A stretch of 64,000 nucleotides of DNA from CAYNST01 sp964399955. Lineage in GTDB: Bacteria > Pseudomonadota > Gammaproteobacteria > Pseudomonadales > Cellvibrionaceae. The position numbers were made by a program, and so were the translations under genes. The stretch covers positions 23,215 to 87,214 of the forward strand of contig CAYNST010000003.1 of assembly GCA_964399955.1 (NCBI GenBank), in the 5' to 3' direction. Below the pieces are notes generated by a model. It searched no databases and was not told the origin of the DNA. It was given only the letters and a program-made list of their open reading frames with translations. This document shows, piece after piece, positions 18,261 to 27,092 of this stretch (position 1 is its first letter; the number at the start of each line of letters is the position of its first letter).

Positions 18261-19220
18261 TCAACTGCGCTCAAGCAGGTGCATGCTGAAGTAACCGTTA
18301 TTGCAGAGCCAGGTTTCCCGCGTGGTCCAACCTGCAGAGGATGCCAGCGCCCGGAATTCTTCCGGATTGTATTTGTAGGAGCTTTCCGTGTGAATGCTCT
18401 CGCCGCACTCAAAAGAAAATGGCTGGCCGCCAACAAAAACTTCCTGTGCTGCTGTGCTGACCAGGTGCATTTCTATACAGCCCTCACAGGCATTGTAAAA
18501 GGCGTAATGCTCGAACCTGTCCACGCAGAAGTTGCCCCACAACTCGTCGTTGATACGCTGAAGCAGGTTAAGGTTAAAAGCGGCGGTGATGTTCTTGGAG
18601 TCGTTATAGGCTTTGTGCAACACGCCCGGAGATTTTTTAGTGTCTACGCCAATCAGTAGATGGCTGCCCGCACCCAGTGTTTCTCCCGCAGAGGCCAGAA
18701 ACCGTTTGGCCTCCAGAGGAGTGAAATTGCCGATGGTGGAACCGGGGAAAAACCCCAGGCGCGATGTTGGGTCGGCGTCCGTTATGGCAACCGGTTGGCA
18801 AAAATCCGCCACCAGCGGGCTGATTTGCAGGGTTGGAAACTGGCTCTGCAGTTGGCGGCAACTGAGCTCAAGAAATTCTCCGGAGATGTCGATGGGAATG
18901 AACCTGCGCACGGCCAGTGTTGCCGTCAACAGAGGCTGAATTTTTTTAAGCGAGCCGGCCCCAAATTCAACAATGGTTACCGGTGCTGGCAAATAGTGCG
19001 CCAGTGCAGCGGCGGCTTCAGGCAGCAGTTGCAGCTCGGCGCGGTAGGGGTAGTATTCATCCAGCGCGCAAATCTCATCAAAATATTGTGAGCCGCGCGT
19101 GTCGTAAAAATATTTGGGGGGAAGGGATTTTTGTGGCTGTGCAAGGCCCTGCAGTACATCGTCCAAAAATTGCTGATTCACTGTGCGCAACGGCTCTCGC
19201 CTGGTCATGGCTTCTGGCAT
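18261..19220 (-). CDS. egtD: L-histidine N-alpha-methyltransferase EgtD
   Basis: Adds three methyl groups from S-adenosylmethionine to histidine to make hercynine, the first step of ergothioneine synthesis. Conserved parts include PPKYFYDTRGSQYFDEIC, the SAM-binding VEFGAGSLKK, FFPGSTIGNF and GVDTKKSPGVLHKAYND; the C-terminus holds ESSYKYNPEEF. Length is 319 residues, typical for the family. The ATG at 19220 has AGGGA about eight bases upstream and lies 14 bases after the egtB stop, so the two are co-transcribed and possibly translationally coupled. Confidence 0.95.
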   Translation of the reverse strand: MPEAMTRREPLRTVNQQFLDDVLQGLAQPQKSLPPKYFYDTRGSQYFDEICALDEYYPYRAELQLLPEAAAALAHYLPAPVTIVEFGAGSLKKIQPLLTATLAVRRFIPIDISGEFLELSCRQLQSQFPTLQISPLVADFCQPVAITDADPTSRLGFFPGSTIGNFTPLEAKRFLASAGETLGAGSHLLIGVDTKKSPGVLHKAYNDSKNITAAFNLNLLQRINDELWGNFCVDRFEHYAFYNACEGCIEMHLVSTAAQEVFVGGQPFSFECGESIHTESSYKYNPEEFRALASSAGWTTRETWLCNNGYFSMHLLERS

Positions 19221-19234
19221 GATGGTTTTCCCTG

Positions 19235-20512
19235 TCAATTTTGGAGATCCGCCAGACGCAGGCCGCTGAACTGCCAGCGCTGGAAGGGATAAAAGAAATT
19301 GCGATAGCTGGCCCGCATCTGGTGAGCGGGAGTCACGCAAGAGCCACCCCGCAGCACAAACTGGTTGGCCATGAATTTGCCGTTGTACTCTGCCAGCGCG
19401 CCCTGCGCGGGGTTAAAACCCGGATAGGGTGCAAACGGGCTTTGCGTCCACTCCCATACGTCACCATAGAGTTGTAGGGCGCCGTCTCCAGCACAGGGCT
19501 GCGGTTTCCAGTGGTGCGCCTCCAGGAAGTTGTGTTGCCCCGGCGCGGTCCGGTCCAGGGTCTCGGCCGCATGCTCCCACTCCTGCTCGGTGGGCAGGCG
19601 TTTGCCGGCCCAGCGGGCAAAGGCGTCGGCTTCGTAGTAGCTGACATGACACACCGGCGCGTCCGGCACAATCGGCTGCAGGCCGCCAAGGCCAAACTGG
19701 CACCACTGGCCATTGGCTTCCGCCTGCCAGTAACCCGGAGCCTGCCACGCCTCTTGCTGGCAGTGTCTCCAGCCGTCGGCCAGCCACAGCAGCGGGTTTT
19801 GGTAGCCGCCGTCGCTCATGAACTCCAGCCATTCGCGGTTGCTGACTGGCCTGCTGGCCAGGCGGAAAGGGTCCAGCCACGTTTTATGGCGGGGGCGCTC
19901 GCAATCGTAGGCAAAATCGGGCGGCTCGGCTTTGGCGCCAATATCAACCAACCCGCCCTCCAGTGCCAGCATGGCGGCTTCAGGCGCGCGTCTAGCCGGC
20001 GTGGCTGCAGAAACGGGTGTCTGCAGGGCCGGCAGGAGCGGATTGCAGGAAAAGAGATGCAACAGGTCCATGAGCAGCAGCTCTTGGTGCTGCATCTCAT
20101 GGTGCAGGCCGATGGTGACCAGGGCGTGAACCTCGGCGGGCAGGGCGGACTGGGTGAGCATGGCCATCAGGTGCTCGTCCACATCTTGGCGATAGCGCTG
20201 CACTTCATCCAGTGGCGGGCGTGTCAGCAGGCCCCTTTGTGGCCGCGCGTGGCGTGCGCCCTGGGTTTCATAATAGGAGTTGAACAGATAAGCAAACTGA
20301 GGATTGAACTGCGCGTAGCCGGGCTGGTGCTGGCAAAGAATGAACGTCTCGAAGAACCAGGTGGTGTGTGCCAGGTGCCACTTGGCGGGGCTTGCATCCG
20401 GCATCGACTGCGCCAGCATGTCTTCTGCGCTCAACCCCTCGCACAGCGCCAGCGTTTGCGCGCGGGTGCGTTTGAATTGCTCCGCCGTAGCCGTAGAAGT
20501 CTCTGCAGGCAC
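19235..20512 (-). CDS. egtB: Ergothioneine biosynthesis sulfoxide synthase EgtB
   Basis: Non-heme iron enzyme that joins hercynine to a thiol donor with oxygen. The N-terminal DinB-like helical domain contains KWHLAHTTWFFETF and the iron-ligand motif HHEMQHQE. The C-terminal formylglycine-generating-enzyme-like domain holds RLPTEQEWEHAAE, GDVWEWTQSPFAPYPGF and LRGGSCVTPAHQMR. The 425-residue length is normal (TIGR03440-like). Start is GTG at 20512, with AAGGGA seven bases upstream. With egtD directly after it and no egtA/egtC/egtE nearby, this is the compact EgtB/EgtD version. The thiol donor cannot be read from sequence. Confidence 0.95.
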   Translation of the reverse strand: MPAETSTATAEQFKRTRAQTLALCEGLSAEDMLAQSMPDASPAKWHLAHTTWFFETFILCQHQPGYAQFNPQFAYLFNSYYETQGARHARPQRGLLTRPPLDEVQRYRQDVDEHLMAMLTQSALPAEVHALVTIGLHHEMQHQELLLMDLLHLFSCNPLLPALQTPVSAATPARRAPEAAMLALEGGLVDIGAKAEPPDFAYDCERPRHKTWLDPFRLASRPVSNREWLEFMSDGGYQNPLLWLADGWRHCQQEAWQAPGYWQAEANGQWCQFGLGGLQPIVPDAPVCHVSYYEADAFARWAGKRLPTEQEWEHAAETLDRTAPGQHNFLEAHHWKPQPCAGDGALQLYGDVWEWTQSPFAPYPGFNPAQGALAEYNGKFMANQFVLRGGSCVTPAHQMRASYRNFFYPFQRWQFSGLRLADLQN

Positions 20513-20642
20513 TGCGCCGTCCCTTCAGTAGTCGTGAGTGATGCGCCAAATCGCAGCCGGTTAGCGTCCGGGCGAGGGCGTGGTCAACGGATTCAACTAT
20601 ACGAGGGCTGAGCGCTTTTGGCCTTCAGTTGTGGCCCGTCCG

Positions 20643-20661
20643 GCGGCGCGAGAAGCGCCGC
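20643..20661 (-). terminator. GC-rich hairpin downstream of manA
   Basis: GCGGCGC (20643-20649) pairs with GCGCCGC (20655-20661) around a 5-base loop. It lies between the manA stop and the egtB start. No T-run follows, so termination is uncertain and egtBD may be read partly from upstream. Confidence 0.4.
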
Positions 20662-20697
20662 GGGTGCCGGGCTTGAGTGTGGCGGCTGTGCCACGCC

Positions 20698-21864
20698 TCA
20701 GCCAGGCTTGTTGCGCGCCCTAAAGCAGACAGTCTCTGCCGTGGCCATGTTCAGCCGCAGCCGGCTGCCCGGTAATATCAGTATTGCCTGCCCCTGGTGC
20801 AGGGCCAAGGTGTCGCCCTGCTGGTCGCTCAGTTGGCCATGCCCGTGGTAACAGAAGAGCAGCTCTACCGACTCGGCCGGCCAGGCGGTCTCCGCGCCGC
20901 GCTCGGCGTGTAGTTCAAACAACTCGAAGGCCTCAAAGGGTGTGGTGAACACCTTGTGCCCATTGCTCTCAAGTTCGGGCGCAATCACGTATTCTGTGGG
21001 GTCCGAGGGTTGAAAGTTGCAAATGGCCATCAGCTCCGGCACATCGATGTGTTTGGGGGTGAGCCCGGCTCGCAGGACGTTGTCGGAGCTTGCCATCACT
21101 TCTATATTCTGGCCCTCCAGGTAGGCATGCGGCAGATTTGGCGGCTGGTAGATGGCCTCTCCCGGCTCCAATTGCACCAGGTTGAAGAAAAACAGTGTCA
21201 GCAGGCCGTTCTGAGTATGGGGGTTGGACTGCAGCCAGCGGCGTATCCAAAACTCGATGTGCAGCCGGTCGTCGCCATGTTCTGCTTGCGCCAGGTCGGC
21301 AGCCAGGTCCTGATGCATCTGTTGCACCTGGGCGTCTTCAAGGTCCAGGGCAAACCGAAAGGCGCAGTCCAGGCCCTGCTGTTCCAGACGAGTCAGCAAA
21401 GGGTCCAAATAGGGTTTGGCTCTTAATGCGGCGGTGATAGCGTCCAGGCTCCGAAATCCATGCAACAGCCAGAAGCGGCTGAGGGCCACCATCAGCTCGG
21501 GTTTGTCACTGGTGTCTTTGTAGTTTCGATGTTTGGCATCCAGAGAGATGCCGGCCTGGTTTTCGCGTTCAAACCCCGCCTGCGCCTGCGCTTTGCTCGG
21601 GTGGACCTGAATGGACAGCATGTCCCTCACGTCCAGCACCTTGAACAAAAAGTTGAGCTGCAGGCGGTGTGCCTGCAGCAGCTCGGCAATTGGCATTGGG
21701 TCACCGGTCACAACCGTTGACGGCGCCGCCGGGTGTGCTCCCAGCCAGTATTCCGCAGCGGGACTAGCTGGGTCTGCGGTTTGTGCCAGCAGGTGCGGGA
21801 TGAAGTTGAACCCCCCCCACTGGTAGTTTTGAATTTTTCCTTGCAGTGCAAAAAAGTTGGGCAT
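20698..21864 (-). CDS. manA: Mannose-6-phosphate isomerase, class I
   Basis: Zinc enzyme interconverting mannose-6-phosphate and fructose-6-phosphate. The family pattern is clear: KIQNYQWGG at the start, AEYWLGAHP, the metal-binding SIQVHPSKAQAQAGF and KPELMVAL, and the active-site PNLPHAYLEGQNIEVMASSDN, followed by LRAGLTPKHIDVPEL. The ATG at 21864 gives 388 residues; an upstream TTG is less likely. It follows otsA by 39 bases on the same strand, so it is probably the last gene of the trehalose operon. It could feed mannose-containing polysaccharide or balance fructose-6-phosphate with the trehalose genes. Confidence 0.95.
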   Translation of the reverse strand: MPNFFALQGKIQNYQWGGFNFIPHLLAQTADPASPAAEYWLGAHPAAPSTVVTGDPMPIAELLQAHRLQLNFLFKVLDVRDMLSIQVHPSKAQAQAGFERENQAGISLDAKHRNYKDTSDKPELMVALSRFWLLHGFRSLDAITAALRAKPYLDPLLTRLEQQGLDCAFRFALDLEDAQVQQMHQDLAADLAQAEHGDDRLHIEFWIRRWLQSNPHTQNGLLTLFFFNLVQLEPGEAIYQPPNLPHAYLEGQNIEVMASSDNVLRAGLTPKHIDVPELMAICNFQPSDPTEYVIAPELESNGHKVFTTPFEAFELFELHAERGAETAWPAESVELLFCYHGHGQLSDQQGDTLALHQGQAILILPGSRLRLNMATAETVCFRARNKPG

Positions 21865-21903
21865 TAACAGGTCCAGAAATCTAAGGGTCAAGCAAATGGG
21901 ATG

Positions 21904-23319
21904 TCAGCAACCCACCACTTCGGATTTCACGCCGCTTGGGCGAAAGCGTGTGATGCTCTTGAGGTCGGCCATAAAATGCCGGTGCCAGGCGTGAATGTTA
22001 TTGCGCTTCAGCACTTCCATCATTTTATGCCAGCGGTCGAGGCGTTCGTCCAGGGGCATATGTACGGCCTTGGCCAGATGGTTGGCGACGGAGTCGATAT
22101 TATACGGGTTAACGATAACGGCGGCATCCAGTTCGGCAGACGCACCGGCCATTTTTGACAGGACCAGTACCCCGGGGTCTTCCGGGTCTTGCGCCACAAC
22201 ATATTCCTTGGCCACCAGATTCATGCCGTCGCGCAGGGGCGTTACAAAGCCTACCCGTGCCTGATTGTACATAGCCAGGATGGTATTGCGCCGGAAGCCG
22301 CGGTTCAAGTAGCGCAGCGGCATCCAGTCGAAATCGGCGTAGGTGCCGTTGATGTGACCGGCGGTGCGCTCTATTTTCTCGGCGAAGTCACCATAGGCCT
22401 GCACGTCCCCGCGTGAAACCGGTGTAATCTGCAGGTACACCAGCTTGCGGTGAAGATCCTGGCGGTCCTGCAACAGTTTTTCGTAGGCCATAAAGCGGTG
22501 CTCTATGCCCTTGCTGTAATCCAGCCGGTCGACCCCGATAATCAAGCTGCGATCACCCAGGCTGCCCTGCAAACGGGCAAAGTCCTGCGTGGCCTTGCCT
22601 TTGTTTACCAGTTCGGGAATGGTGTCGGTCTCGATGCCGATGGGGTAGACGTTGGCAACCGTGCTCAGTTCGCCAAAGCTCATATGGCCGTTTTCGCCCA
22701 ACTCCCCGTGCAGGCTGTAGAGTACGCTTTCCCTGAACGAGCGGTAGTCGGTCTCGGTTTGGAAGCCCACCAGGTCGTAGTGCATCATCTCTATGAGTAT
22801 TTCCCGGTGCTCGGGTACAGCCCGCAACAGATCAAGCGGCGGGAAAGGGGTGTGCAGGAAGAAGCCGATGGGGCAGCGTACACCCAGCTTGCGCAGTTCC
22901 TTGCCAAGCGGTACAAGGTGATAGTCGTGCACCCAGATGATGTCGTCTTCTTTCAGCAAGGGTACCAGGTGCCGGGCGAACTTTTCATTGACCGACTGAT
23001 AGCCATTGAAATCTTCCTGCTGATATTTCATCAGCTCTGGCCGCTGGTGAAACAAGGGCCAGAGCACGCTGTTGGCAAAGCCCTTGTAGTAGTGAGTGTA
23101 TTCGTTTTTCTTCAGACACACCGTTGCGTATTCGATCTTGCCGCGCGTTTCAATTTCCAGGCCGTCATCGCTGGGGTTGCCCACCTTGCCGTTCCAGCCA
23201 AACCAGAGGCCACCGGTTTCAGCCATGGCCGCCATCACCCCAACAGCCAGGCCTCCCTCAGAACCCTTACCTGCGTCGGGCTTTGCCACCCGATTGGATA
23301 CCACGATCAAGCGACTCAA
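21904..23319 (-). CDS. otsA: Trehalose-6-phosphate synthase OtsA
   Basis: GT20 enzyme making trehalose-6-phosphate from UDP-glucose and glucose-6-phosphate. Conserved motifs include LIVVSNRVA at the N-terminus, GGLAVGV, WVHDYHLVPLGKELR, FFLHTPFPP, GVDRLDYSKGI, and VTPLRDGMNLVAKEYV near the C-terminus. The start is TTG at 23319, since GGGAGG lies seven bases before it and the product then begins MSRLIVVSNR; a longer frame to 23403 would overlap the preceding gene. It overlaps the GH15 stop codon by four bases (TTGA), indicating translational coupling. 471 residues. Confidence 0.96.
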   Translation of the reverse strand: MSRLIVVSNRVAKPDAGKGSEGGLAVGVMAAMAETGGLWFGWNGKVGNPSDDGLEIETRGKIEYATVCLKKNEYTHYYKGFANSVLWPLFHQRPELMKYQQEDFNGYQSVNEKFARHLVPLLKEDDIIWVHDYHLVPLGKELRKLGVRCPIGFFLHTPFPPLDLLRAVPEHREILIEMMHYDLVGFQTETDYRSFRESVLYSLHGELGENGHMSFGELSTVANVYPIGIETDTIPELVNKGKATQDFARLQGSLGDRSLIIGVDRLDYSKGIEHRFMAYEKLLQDRQDLHRKLVYLQITPVSRGDVQAYGDFAEKIERTAGHINGTYADFDWMPLRYLNRGFRRNTILAMYNQARVGFVTPLRDGMNLVAKEYVVAQDPEDPGVLVLSKMAGASAELDAAVIVNPYNIDSVANHLAKAVHMPLDERLDRWHKMMEVLKRNNIHAWHRHFMADLKSITRFRPSGVKSEVVGC

Positions 23320-25112
23320 AATTCTGCCTCCCAGGGTTTGCTCAGCACGCGGGCGCTGTTGATGATGCCCACCATGCTGTATGTTTGTGGAAAATTCCCC
23401 CACAATTCGCCGGTGTCCGGGTCCAGGTCCTCGGACATCAGGCCCAGCAAATTGCGACGGCTCAACAGGTCATCAAACAGGGCCCGTGCTTCGTCCTGGC
23501 GCCCAACCGCCGCCAGTGCGTCGATGTACCAAAAAGAGCAAATGGTGAAGGCGTTTTCCGGCGCGCCAAAATCATCATCTGTTACGTAGCGGAAAAGGTA
23601 TTTGCTGCCTGCGGGCTTGAGGTGCTTCTCCACTGCGGCAAGGGTCCCCAGAAAGCGCGGGCTTTCCGGCGCCACAAAGCCCAGTTCAAACGCCAGCAGC
23701 AAGCTGGCATCCAGCGAGTCGCCACCCCAGGCGGCGGTGTAGCTATTGAGCTTGGTATTGAAGGCGTGCTGCTCTATGGCTGCGTGCATGGCGGCAGCCT
23801 TTGCCTGCCAGTGGGCCTGCCGATCAGTAAAGCCCAGCTTGCCGGCAATCAGCGCCAGGCGGTCCGCCGCAGCCCAGCACATCATGCTGGAAAAGGTATG
23901 CACCTGTTGACTGCCGCGCAGCTCCCACAACCCGGCGTCCGGCTGGTCATAACAGCTCGCTGCCAAATTGCCGAGCTTTTCCAGCAGAGTGAAGAGCGCT
24001 TTGTCGCCCCGACGAAAGATTCGTTCGTCGAAGAACATCTGCGTGACAGACAGAATCAGCGCGCCGTACACATCGTGCTGAACCTGCTCCGCTGCCTGAT
24101 TGCCAACACGCACCGGACCCATGCCGCGGTAGCCCGGCAAGCCTGCGATCACCCGTTCCGGCATGGCTGCGGTGCCGTTGATACAGTAGACCGGCTGCAG
24201 GTGCGAGCCATCCATGGTGGCCACCAGGTTTACCATGTACTGCAGGTACTGCTCCATGGTGCGGGTTGCGCCCAGACGATTCAAAGCGTGGACAGTAAAA
24301 TAGCTGTCGCGCAGCCAGCAGAAGCGATAATCCCAATTGCGGGCACTGTCGGGCGCTTCCGGAACCGAGGTGGTCATGGCCGCAACAATGGCACCGGTAT
24401 CTTCATACGCGCTCATCTTCAGGGTAATGGCCGCTCGAATGACTTCTTTTTGCCATTCGAAGGGAATGGCCAAATAGCGGCACCACTGGGTCCAGTAGTT
24501 GTCGGTGGCGGCCAGGAAGCGTTCGGCAAACTGTACTATCGGCTCCTTTAATGGCTCGTCGGCACCCCAGATCAAATACTTTTTCCCCCCCAGCACAAAA
24601 AAGGTTTCATCCATGATGGCGCTGATAGGCAAATCCGTGGTCAGCCGCAGGGCGAAGCTGTTACAGTCAAAGCGAATGTGATTACTGCCCTGGATGCGCG
24701 CCTGGCAAGGCTCGCCATCGCAGCCGGCCGGGCGGACGCGCAGGCGCAGTCGAGGAGACCCGATGGGGGTCAGCTTGCGCACAATGGTGGTTGGGCGGTG
24801 AGTGCGGCCAAATTGCTCAAATCGCGGCGCAAAATCAATGATCTCTAAACCGTTGCCGTCCTCGTCAAATAAGCGCGTGCGCAAAATAGCGGTATTGTGC
24901 AGGTAGGCTTGCTCGCTGTGGCTAAAGCTCATTAGGTCGATGGCGAAGGTGCCGGTGACCAACTCCGGTGGCTCATTTTTCAGAAGCGAGCAAAACACCG
25001 GTTCACCGTCGAAGCGCGGGAAGCAGGACCAGACAATCTCCGCTTTCTGGTCGATCAGCGCGCCAATAGAACAGTTGCCAATTAATCCCAGTTCCAAGTT
25101 TCTCTGTGTCAC
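23316..25112 (-). CDS. Glycoside hydrolase family 15 protein (trehalase/glucoamylase-like)
   Basis: A 598-residue protein with an N-terminal beta-rich domain (LELGLIGNCSIGALID, WSCFPRFDGEPVF) and a C-terminal (alpha/alpha)6 domain containing SARNWDYRFCWLRDSYF and GYRGMGPVRVGNQA. Such proteins hydrolyse alpha-glucosides, and some bacterial members act on trehalose. No signal peptide is seen, so it is cytoplasmic. GTG at 25112 is chosen because AGGAG lies five bases before it and the start then follows the otsB stop by 20 bases. Its place between otsB and otsA suggests control of the trehalose pool, which is an inference. Confidence 0.9.
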   Translation of the reverse strand: MTQRNLELGLIGNCSIGALIDQKAEIVWSCFPRFDGEPVFCSLLKNEPPELVTGTFAIDLMSFSHSEQAYLHNTAILRTRLFDEDGNGLEIIDFAPRFEQFGRTHRPTTIVRKLTPIGSPRLRLRVRPAGCDGEPCQARIQGSNHIRFDCNSFALRLTTDLPISAIMDETFFVLGGKKYLIWGADEPLKEPIVQFAERFLAATDNYWTQWCRYLAIPFEWQKEVIRAAITLKMSAYEDTGAIVAAMTTSVPEAPDSARNWDYRFCWLRDSYFTVHALNRLGATRTMEQYLQYMVNLVATMDGSHLQPVYCINGTAAMPERVIAGLPGYRGMGPVRVGNQAAEQVQHDVYGALILSVTQMFFDERIFRRGDKALFTLLEKLGNLAASCYDQPDAGLWELRGSQQVHTFSSMMCWAAADRLALIAGKLGFTDRQAHWQAKAAAMHAAIEQHAFNTKLNSYTAAWGGDSLDASLLLAFELGFVAPESPRFLGTLAAVEKHLKPAGSKYLFRYVTDDDFGAPENAFTICSFWYIDALAAVGRQDEARALFDDLLSRRNLLGLMSEDLDPDTGELWGNFPQTYSMVGIINSARVLSKPWEAEF

Positions 25113-25132
25113 GGCCACTCCTGTTGTTGCGG

Positions 25133-25864
25133 TCACGGGGTGTTGCTGCATTTTTGCAAATATTCCAGTACTGCCTCGCAATCGGGCAACCGGTAGCGTG
25201 CAGCGGAGTTGCCCTCGCCAACTTTGATGCTGATACCCCCCTGGCTGTTCACCCACGCAAAGCCGTCTTCGTCGGTGGTGTCATCGCCTAAAAAAACCGG
25301 CGTTCGGCCCAAAAAAGGAGCCATCTGCATGAACCGTGCAATGGCCAGGCCCTTGTTGACCGCCAGCGGCTTTATTTCTCGTACGCACTTGCCCTTGATG
25401 AGCTTCACGGCGGGTTTGTCCTGCAGTAATGGCTGCAGGAAATCGTCAATGCTGGCCTCCAACTGCGGTGCGGCGCGAAAGTGCAACGCCAGGGAGAACC
25501 GCTTATCTTCCAGCAGCAGCTCGTGTTGCTGGGCAAAATCATGGATTTGCGGGCGCAGATCGGCAAACAGTTGGTCTGTGTTGTCTATCTCTTGGCGGGT
25601 ATTGTTTCTCGGCACCTGCCATTCGGCACCGTGGGAGCCTGCCGCCGCAAAGCCTGAAATATCAAACAGGGATTGCAGGTTGGCCAGTCCGCGACCGGTG
25701 ATCAAGGCGAAGGCGCCCTGGAGCTGGTCGTTGAGCCTGGCTGCCAAAGCCCCTAGATGGGCGGGCACCTGAATGCCGTCCGGCGTCTGTGCAATGGCCA
25801 CCAAAGTGCCATCAAAGTCGGTGAAAAGGGCGGTGCTCGCGTGCGGTAGAAGAGGAATAGTCAT
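25133..25864 (-). CDS. otsB: Trehalose-6-phosphate phosphatase OtsB
   Basis: HAD-family phosphatase of 243 residues that releases trehalose from trehalose-6-phosphate. The HAD motifs are FTDFDGTLV (nucleophile aspartate near residue 16), ALITGRGL, the lysine-containing KPLAVNKGLAI region, and VFLGDDTTDEDGF. It appears to be the first gene of the minus-strand operon otsB-GH15-otsA-manA. The ATG at 25864 lacks a strong ribosome site but matches the family start. An 8-bp inverted repeat lies 41 to 67 bases upstream. Confidence 0.94.
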   Translation of the reverse strand: MTIPLLPHASTALFTDFDGTLVAIAQTPDGIQVPAHLGALAARLNDQLQGAFALITGRGLANLQSLFDISGFAAAGSHGAEWQVPRNNTRQEIDNTDQLFADLRPQIHDFAQQHELLLEDKRFSLALHFRAAPQLEASIDDFLQPLLQDKPAVKLIKGKCVREIKPLAVNKGLAIARFMQMAPFLGRTPVFLGDDTTDEDGFAWVNSQGGISIKVGEGNSAARYRLPDCEAVLEYLQKCSNTP

Positions 25865-26215
25865 GTAGTCGTTGCAACTGTGTTCAAGTTAGCGAAAGAC
25901 AGCCGGGCTGTCTAGGAATGGCTGACAGCCCTTCAGCGCTCGGAAAGGCGGGCCGCTGAAGAGGATCGGCGTCGATGGTCCGGGGGTTGTTGAATGGCAA
26001 TGATAGCAGAGTGACGAGGTCGGATCGCCACTTGGGGCGTCCGGCAGGACAGGCGCGCGCCCGGCTGATCAGTCTGCTGATAGTCTCTCCGATCTTACGT
26101 GGGCACAGCGGCAGTTGGATCGCCCCAGGCGCATCGGCAGGCCCGGGGTTGAGAATGGCCTGCCCGGGCTGGAGTGATGGTCGCGGGCGCAGCGGCCAGC
26201 GTTCATGACTGGAAC
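25865..26215. other. Intergenic region between mazG and otsB with inverted repeats
   Basis: No believable gene in 351 bases; a 111-codon minus-strand frame is proline- and arginine-rich and lacks a ribosome site. It contains GGGCTGTC/GACAGCCC (25905-25931), and GCAGGCC (26137-26143) facing GGCCTGC (26157-26163). The latter may end mazG transcription. Confidence 0.5.
25905..25931. repeat. Inverted repeat upstream of otsB
   Basis: GGGCTGTC (25905-25912) and GACAGCCC (25924-25931) are exact inverted repeats with an 11-base spacer. Position shortly before the first trehalose gene suits an operator or leader hairpin. No regulator family is assigned. Confidence 0.4.
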
Positions 26216-26563
26216 TCAATAATCAGAATATTTTTTGGCACTGCCACGAACGGTGTCGGCGGGGTATTTCAGCTCATTCAGCCGCGTTTTGCGAGCCAGG
26301 GCCGCAGGCAGGTCAACTGCCAGGCGGTCGGCAAGCAGCAACAAATACAGTTGCACATCCGCAATCTCATCCGCAACGGCCTGCAGTGAATCCGCAGGCA
26401 AGGTGGCGGATTGCGCTTCTGTCAACCACTGGAAGTGCTCCAGCAACTCACCCGCCTCAACGTTGAGTGCCATGGCCAGGTTCTTGGGCGAGTGGAATTT
26501 TTGCCAGTCTCGCTCAGTTGCAAACCGGCGCAGGTATTCGGTTGCCTCGGCGAAGGTGTCCAT
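26216..26563 (-). CDS. MazG-like nucleotide pyrophosphohydrolase
   Basis: Small all-alpha NTP pyrophosphatase of 115 residues, close to the RS21-C6/YpjD-type MazG-like group that cleans up non-canonical or excess dNTPs such as dCTP. Motifs include KFHSPKNLAMALNVEAGELLEHFQW (metal-binding EAGELLE) and ADEIADVQLYLLLLAD (EIADV). The ATG at 26563 begins MDTFAEATEYLRRF, five bases after the stop of the upstream lipoprotein gene; the frame upstream overlaps that gene. The substrate is inferred from the family. Confidence 0.9.
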   Translation of the reverse strand: MDTFAEATEYLRRFATERDWQKFHSPKNLAMALNVEAGELLEHFQWLTEAQSATLPADSLQAVADEIADVQLYLLLLADRLAVDLPAALARKTRLNELKYPADTVRGSAKKYSDY

Positions 26564-26568
26564 GCCCG

Positions 26569-27015
26569 TCAGCGTTTTTTGGCTGGCAGGGGCTGGCACT
26601 CGTCATCGTCGTAATCGCCGTAGGACCCAAAAGCGATGGCAATGTCGGTGTGCTGCTGGGCGAGGTTCATGACTTCGGCAGACGCTGCGGTGCTCAGGCA
26701 CTTGTGCGCGGCAAGGGTGATCATGGGCTTGGGGTAGGCGGCCAAAAGACGGCCCAGTGCGGCCACATCGGCCACCGGGGTGCCATTGACGCGAATCATT
26801 TGCGGAGAAACGCTGATATTGAACAGGTCTTTTTCAATTATCTGCGGCCGTGCGTCGGGCTGGTTTTCTGCAACCTGGGCCTGCAGCTGGATTTTCTGAG
26901 GGGTGGGCTGTGCCACCTCTGCAGATTGCTCCCGCGTTGTGCCGCTGCTGGCACAGGCCGCCAGCCCCTGCACCAACAGCGCGGTGAAACACCATCTAAC
27001 CCAATTTGCTTGCAC
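26569..27015 (-). CDS. Predicted lipoprotein with an ExbD/TolR-like domain
   Basis: A 148-residue exported protein. The N-terminus (basic-aromatic MQANWVRWCF, hydrophobic core, LAAC) is a lipoprotein signal with the acylated cysteine at 21. After a polar linker, residues about 50-130 (NISVSPQMIRVNGTPV, LGRLLAAYPKPMITLAAHK, VMNLAQQHTDIAIAFGSYGD) have the strand-helix pattern of the periplasmic ExbD/TolR domain. The tail is acidic with CQPL. GTG at 27015 is chosen because GGAGG lies eight bases upstream. Function unknown; the ExbD resemblance is by eye and moderate. Confidence 0.65.
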   Translation of the reverse strand: MQANWVRWCFTALLVQGLAACASSGTTREQSAEVAQPTPQKIQLQAQVAENQPDARPQIIEKDLFNISVSPQMIRVNGTPVADVAALGRLLAAYPKPMITLAAHKCLSTAASAEVMNLAQQHTDIAIAFGSYGDYDDDECQPLPAKKR

Positions 27016-27092
27016 AGCCACGCCCTCCGGCAAAAAAACCTATCTTACACCCATTGCTGAGTGCAACCAACAGGGGGAGCGCCGGTGAGCGC

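Noticed and set aside
23124..24551. 475-codon plus-strand frame
   Set aside because: Antisense to the GH15 and otsA genes, with low-complexity histidine/glutamine-rich translation and no family match.
25884..26219. 111-codon minus-strand frame upstream of otsB
   Set aside because: Proline- and arginine-rich, no ribosome site, overlaps the mazG stop, and contains an inverted repeat that better suits a control region.
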